Positions 16,770-18,440 of a DNA stretch of 18,440 nucleotides are shown here, one piece after another. The notes beneath the pieces were generated by a model. It was not told the origin of the DNA and made no database searches. It saw only the letters and a program-made list of their open reading frames with translations. This DNA is from Acidithiobacillus ferruginosus (GTDB lineage: Bacteria > Pseudomonadota > Gammaproteobacteria > Acidithiobacillales > Acidithiobacillaceae): assembly GCF_018854495.1 (NCBI RefSeq), contig NZ_JABBDR010000202.1, forward strand, positions 1-18,440. The letters run 5' to 3'. The position numbers and the translations under genes are program-made. Positions within the stretch are counted from its first letter, which is position 1, and each line of letters begins with the position of its first letter.

Positions 16770-17003
16770 ATGTACTTGGGAAATGCTCCCTTTGGCACCA
16801 GCGGCGAGGAAAAGATCGCCGTCGATGTGGATTATCGACTCTCTGGCCCCTGGCATGTCTTTGGCGGTCTGAACTTCACGCACTTCAACTATACCGGAGG
16901 CCATCTGAACAGCCCGCTCGCTATCCATCTGGGAAGTTTTGAGCCGCCGTCCTCCACGAACTTGCTGGGCATGGATCTCGGCCTGGCCTATGCCTTCTCC
17001 TGA
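16770..17003 (+). pseudogene. C-terminal remnant of an outer-membrane beta-barrel protein
   Basis: The frame shows alternating hydrophobic residues typical of beta strands: KIAVDVDYRLSGPWHVFGGL, NFTHFNYTGGHLN, and a final strand NLLGMDLGLAYAF with the aromatic end that the BAM machine recognises (here plus one Ser). Only about 75 residues remain; a whole barrel needs at least 150. The same frame has a TGA 21 bp before the ATG at 16770 and no signal peptide, so this is the tail of a lost gene, not a small protein. I cannot name the porin family. Confidence 0.5.
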
Positions 17004-17210
17004 TATCACTCGGTGACGGTAGATCGATCCCCGAGTCCATGACGACTATGATGACCTCGGAAAAACTTGTGTACGAGGCTCGCATGACGATTCCAAACAA
17101 CACTGTGGCCATGGAGACGCTGAGCCGCCGAATTCACTTTATTCGCGGGCTGAACGATCCCAAAGCGATAGGGGATGTGCCAATGTTGATCCATCGCGAT
17201 CACCTGATGG
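17004..17210. other. Stretch without a supportable gene
   Basis: Between the barrel remnant and the channel gene no coding region can be supported. A plus-strand frame at 17039-17272 (MTTMMTSEKLVYEARMTIPN onward) is open for 77 codons but has no ribosome site, no family resemblance that I recognise, and overlaps the 3' end of the channel gene. No terminator or repeat was seen. It may be further debris of the deleted gene to its left. Confidence 0.4.
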
Positions 17211-18440
17211 TCAATGCCCCCTCGTCGGCTGAGCCATGTTCTCGTCCGCAGGTAGAATCCGGTCGGGAATAATGTGGACGTCCTGCTGCTGGTGCGCCAG
17301 GGATACGTTATGGCGGAGCAGACTTTCCACCACGGAAGCACGCAGGTCAGTCTGCACGTTATAACTCTTGTTACAGTCGTTCAGATACACCCGCAGACAG
17401 AATTGCAGGGCATTTTCGCTGACATCGAGCAGGAGCGCGGTGGGTGGAATGCCACGCGGATCATCTTGTAGGACATCGGGATGATTCTGCCCTGCCGCCA
17501 CCAGCAACTGTTTTACCAGCGGGATATCGGCATCATGGACAACGTTGAAGGGGATCATGAGACGCAGCACGCTGTCCGTATATGTCCAGTTGGTCACCTG
17601 GCCGGAGATCAGTTCAGAATTGGGAACGAATACTTCGGTACGGTCAAAAGTAAGAATCAGGGTATAACGGATGCTCATTTTCTGGACGTAACCTTGAGTC
17701 GTGCCCACCTTAATCCAGTCCCCGACCCGAATGGGGCGTTCCAGCAGCAGAATCAGGCCGGATACGAAGTTGTTGACGATGTTTTGCAGCCCGAAGCCAA
17801 TGCCTACCGACAGGGCGCCGGCGACGATGGCAAGGTTGCCGAGTGCGACACCGGCCGTAGAGAGCGCGATCAGCACCGCGATAATGAATCCAGCATAGCG
17901 GAGGATGGATAAGACGGAGTGGCGGGCTCCGCTTTCCATGTGGCTGATAATCCGCGAGTTATCGGACAGGTATTTCTGGACCAGGGCGTTGATGTTGAAC
18001 AGGATGACGAGCAGTATCGCCGCTATCACCCAGCGGAAGGGCTGGATGTGAAAACCGGCGATGGTGAATCCGGTAATAAAATATTTCCAGATCAATGTAA
18101 ATCCGGTATGGGTCAGGCCCCAGGCGTGCAGGACGAAGGCGGCCACCCCCAACCATACGGCGGTGTAACTTATCGTACTGAACCAGGTTATCCACGGCAG
18201 CGGCTGATCTTCCTTCAGGCGCAGGCGGCGGCGTAGGAAATGTTGCCAGAAACCGGATTTTTGTGCCGCCCGTTTCCAGAATTCGGCAAGCCCCCAGGAC
18301 AACAGGAATCCCATGCCGAGGGCCAGCAGGGACATCAGCAGGCCGAAGAACAGATAATCGGAAAGGTTGCGATAACCGGATACCGTGCATATGGCGGTAC
18401 CGATCAGGGCCAGAAGTAGGGCCATCCTAGGCAGCGGATA
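17211..18440 (-). CDS. MscS-family mechanosensitive ion channel, C-terminal part
   Basis: The frame is open from the right edge, so the window holds about 409 codons of the C-terminal end of a longer protein. An ATG at 18425 exists, but the in-frame codons before it (reading YPLPR) continue the membrane segment, so it is probably internal. Several hydrophobic helices precede the MscS core. The pore-lining helix is at about 197-225 counted from that ATG (LAIVAGALSVGIGFGLQNIV), followed by the beta domain with GLILLLERPIRVGDWIKVG and FVPNSELISGQVTNWT. Extra N-terminal helices are typical of MscK/MscM or DUF3772-type channels. These open under membrane tension to release solutes on osmotic downshock. 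No terminator is visible after its stop. Confidence 0.9.
   Translation of the reverse strand, partial: YPLPRMALLLALIGTAICTVSGYRNLSDYLFFGLLMSLLALGMGFLLSWGLAEFWKRAAQKSGFWQHFLRRRLRLKEDQPLPWITWFSTISYTAVWLGVAAFVLHAWGLTHTGFTLIWKYFITGFTIAGFHIQPFRWVIAAILLVILFNINALVQKYLSDNSRIISHMESGARHSVLSILRYAGFIIAVLIALSTAGVALGNLAIVAGALSVGIGFGLQNIVNNFVSGLILLLERPIRVGDWIKVGTTQGYVQKMSIRYTLILTFDRTEVFVPNSELISGQVTNWTYTDSVLRLMIPFNVVHDADIPLVKQLLVAAGQNHPDVLQDDPRGIPPTALLLDVSENALQFCLRVYLNDCNKSYNVQTDLRASVVESLLRHNVSLAHQQQDVHIIPDRILPADENMAQPTRGH

Noticed and set aside
16466..16798. Minus-strand frame with a His-rich start and a hydrophobic stretch opposite the hipA end
   Set aside because: Most of it overlaps hipA, which is certain, and it has no family resemblance.
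17039..17272. A 77-codon plus-strand frame between the barrel remnant and the channel gene
   Set aside because: It has no ribosome site or recognisable family and overlaps the channel gene; kept only as an unexplained stretch.

Overview
The window looks like the chromosome of a GC-rich proteobacterium. The guaB-guaA pair, pcnB lying next to folK, a Tad-type secretin fragment and the codon use all fit this. An acidophilic sulfur or iron oxidiser of the Acidithiobacillus type is my best guess, but nothing in the sequence proves the genus. No rRNA, tRNA or CRISPR array was seen.

Left part (1-7502) is conserved housekeeping DNA. On the minus strand, read from right to left, are a membrane-anchored family 2 glycosyltransferase, a poly(A) polymerase (pcnB), a second class II nucleotidyltransferase of the CCA/A-adding type, and the start of folK. 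The last two are translationally coupled by a GTGA overlap. Back-to-back promoters at 4362-4426 separate this block from the plus-strand guaBA operon, which converts IMP through XMP to GMP. The guaB leader carries a strong hairpin.

Middle part (7503-9710) is an accessory patch full of scars. It holds a vapBC toxin-antitoxin locus with an internal deletion, an unidentified frameshifted antisense coding remnant containing a 20-bp perfect palindrome, and an apparently intact FitAB-type toxin-antitoxin pair. The pair is followed after 13 bp by the N-terminus of an MmeI-like DNA methyltransferase, whose rest has been replaced by the C-terminus of an IS1595-type transposase.

Next (9711-12792) come an amino-acid permease with a near-consensus sigma70 promoter in AT-rich DNA, and a complete glutamate 5-kinase (proB). 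proB overlaps tail to tail with a TadE-like pilus gene.

Right part (12784-17003) is a broken Tad/type IVb pilus piece: TadE-like and a CpaC/RcpA secretin with a frameshift and an amber codon. An intact hipBA module abuts the point where the secretin loses its 5' end. The C-terminus of an outer-membrane barrel protein follows. The window closes with the C-terminal part of a large MscS-family mechanosensitive channel running off the right edge.

Taken together, a conserved core is flanked by a decayed accessory region in which three toxin-antitoxin modules (two intact, one deleted) sit beside broken defence, transposon and pilus genes. I found no clearly new system. The best leads are the toxin-antitoxin/methyltransferase operon scar, the hipBA/secretin junction, the guaB leader hairpin and the unidentified antisense remnant at 8094-8340.
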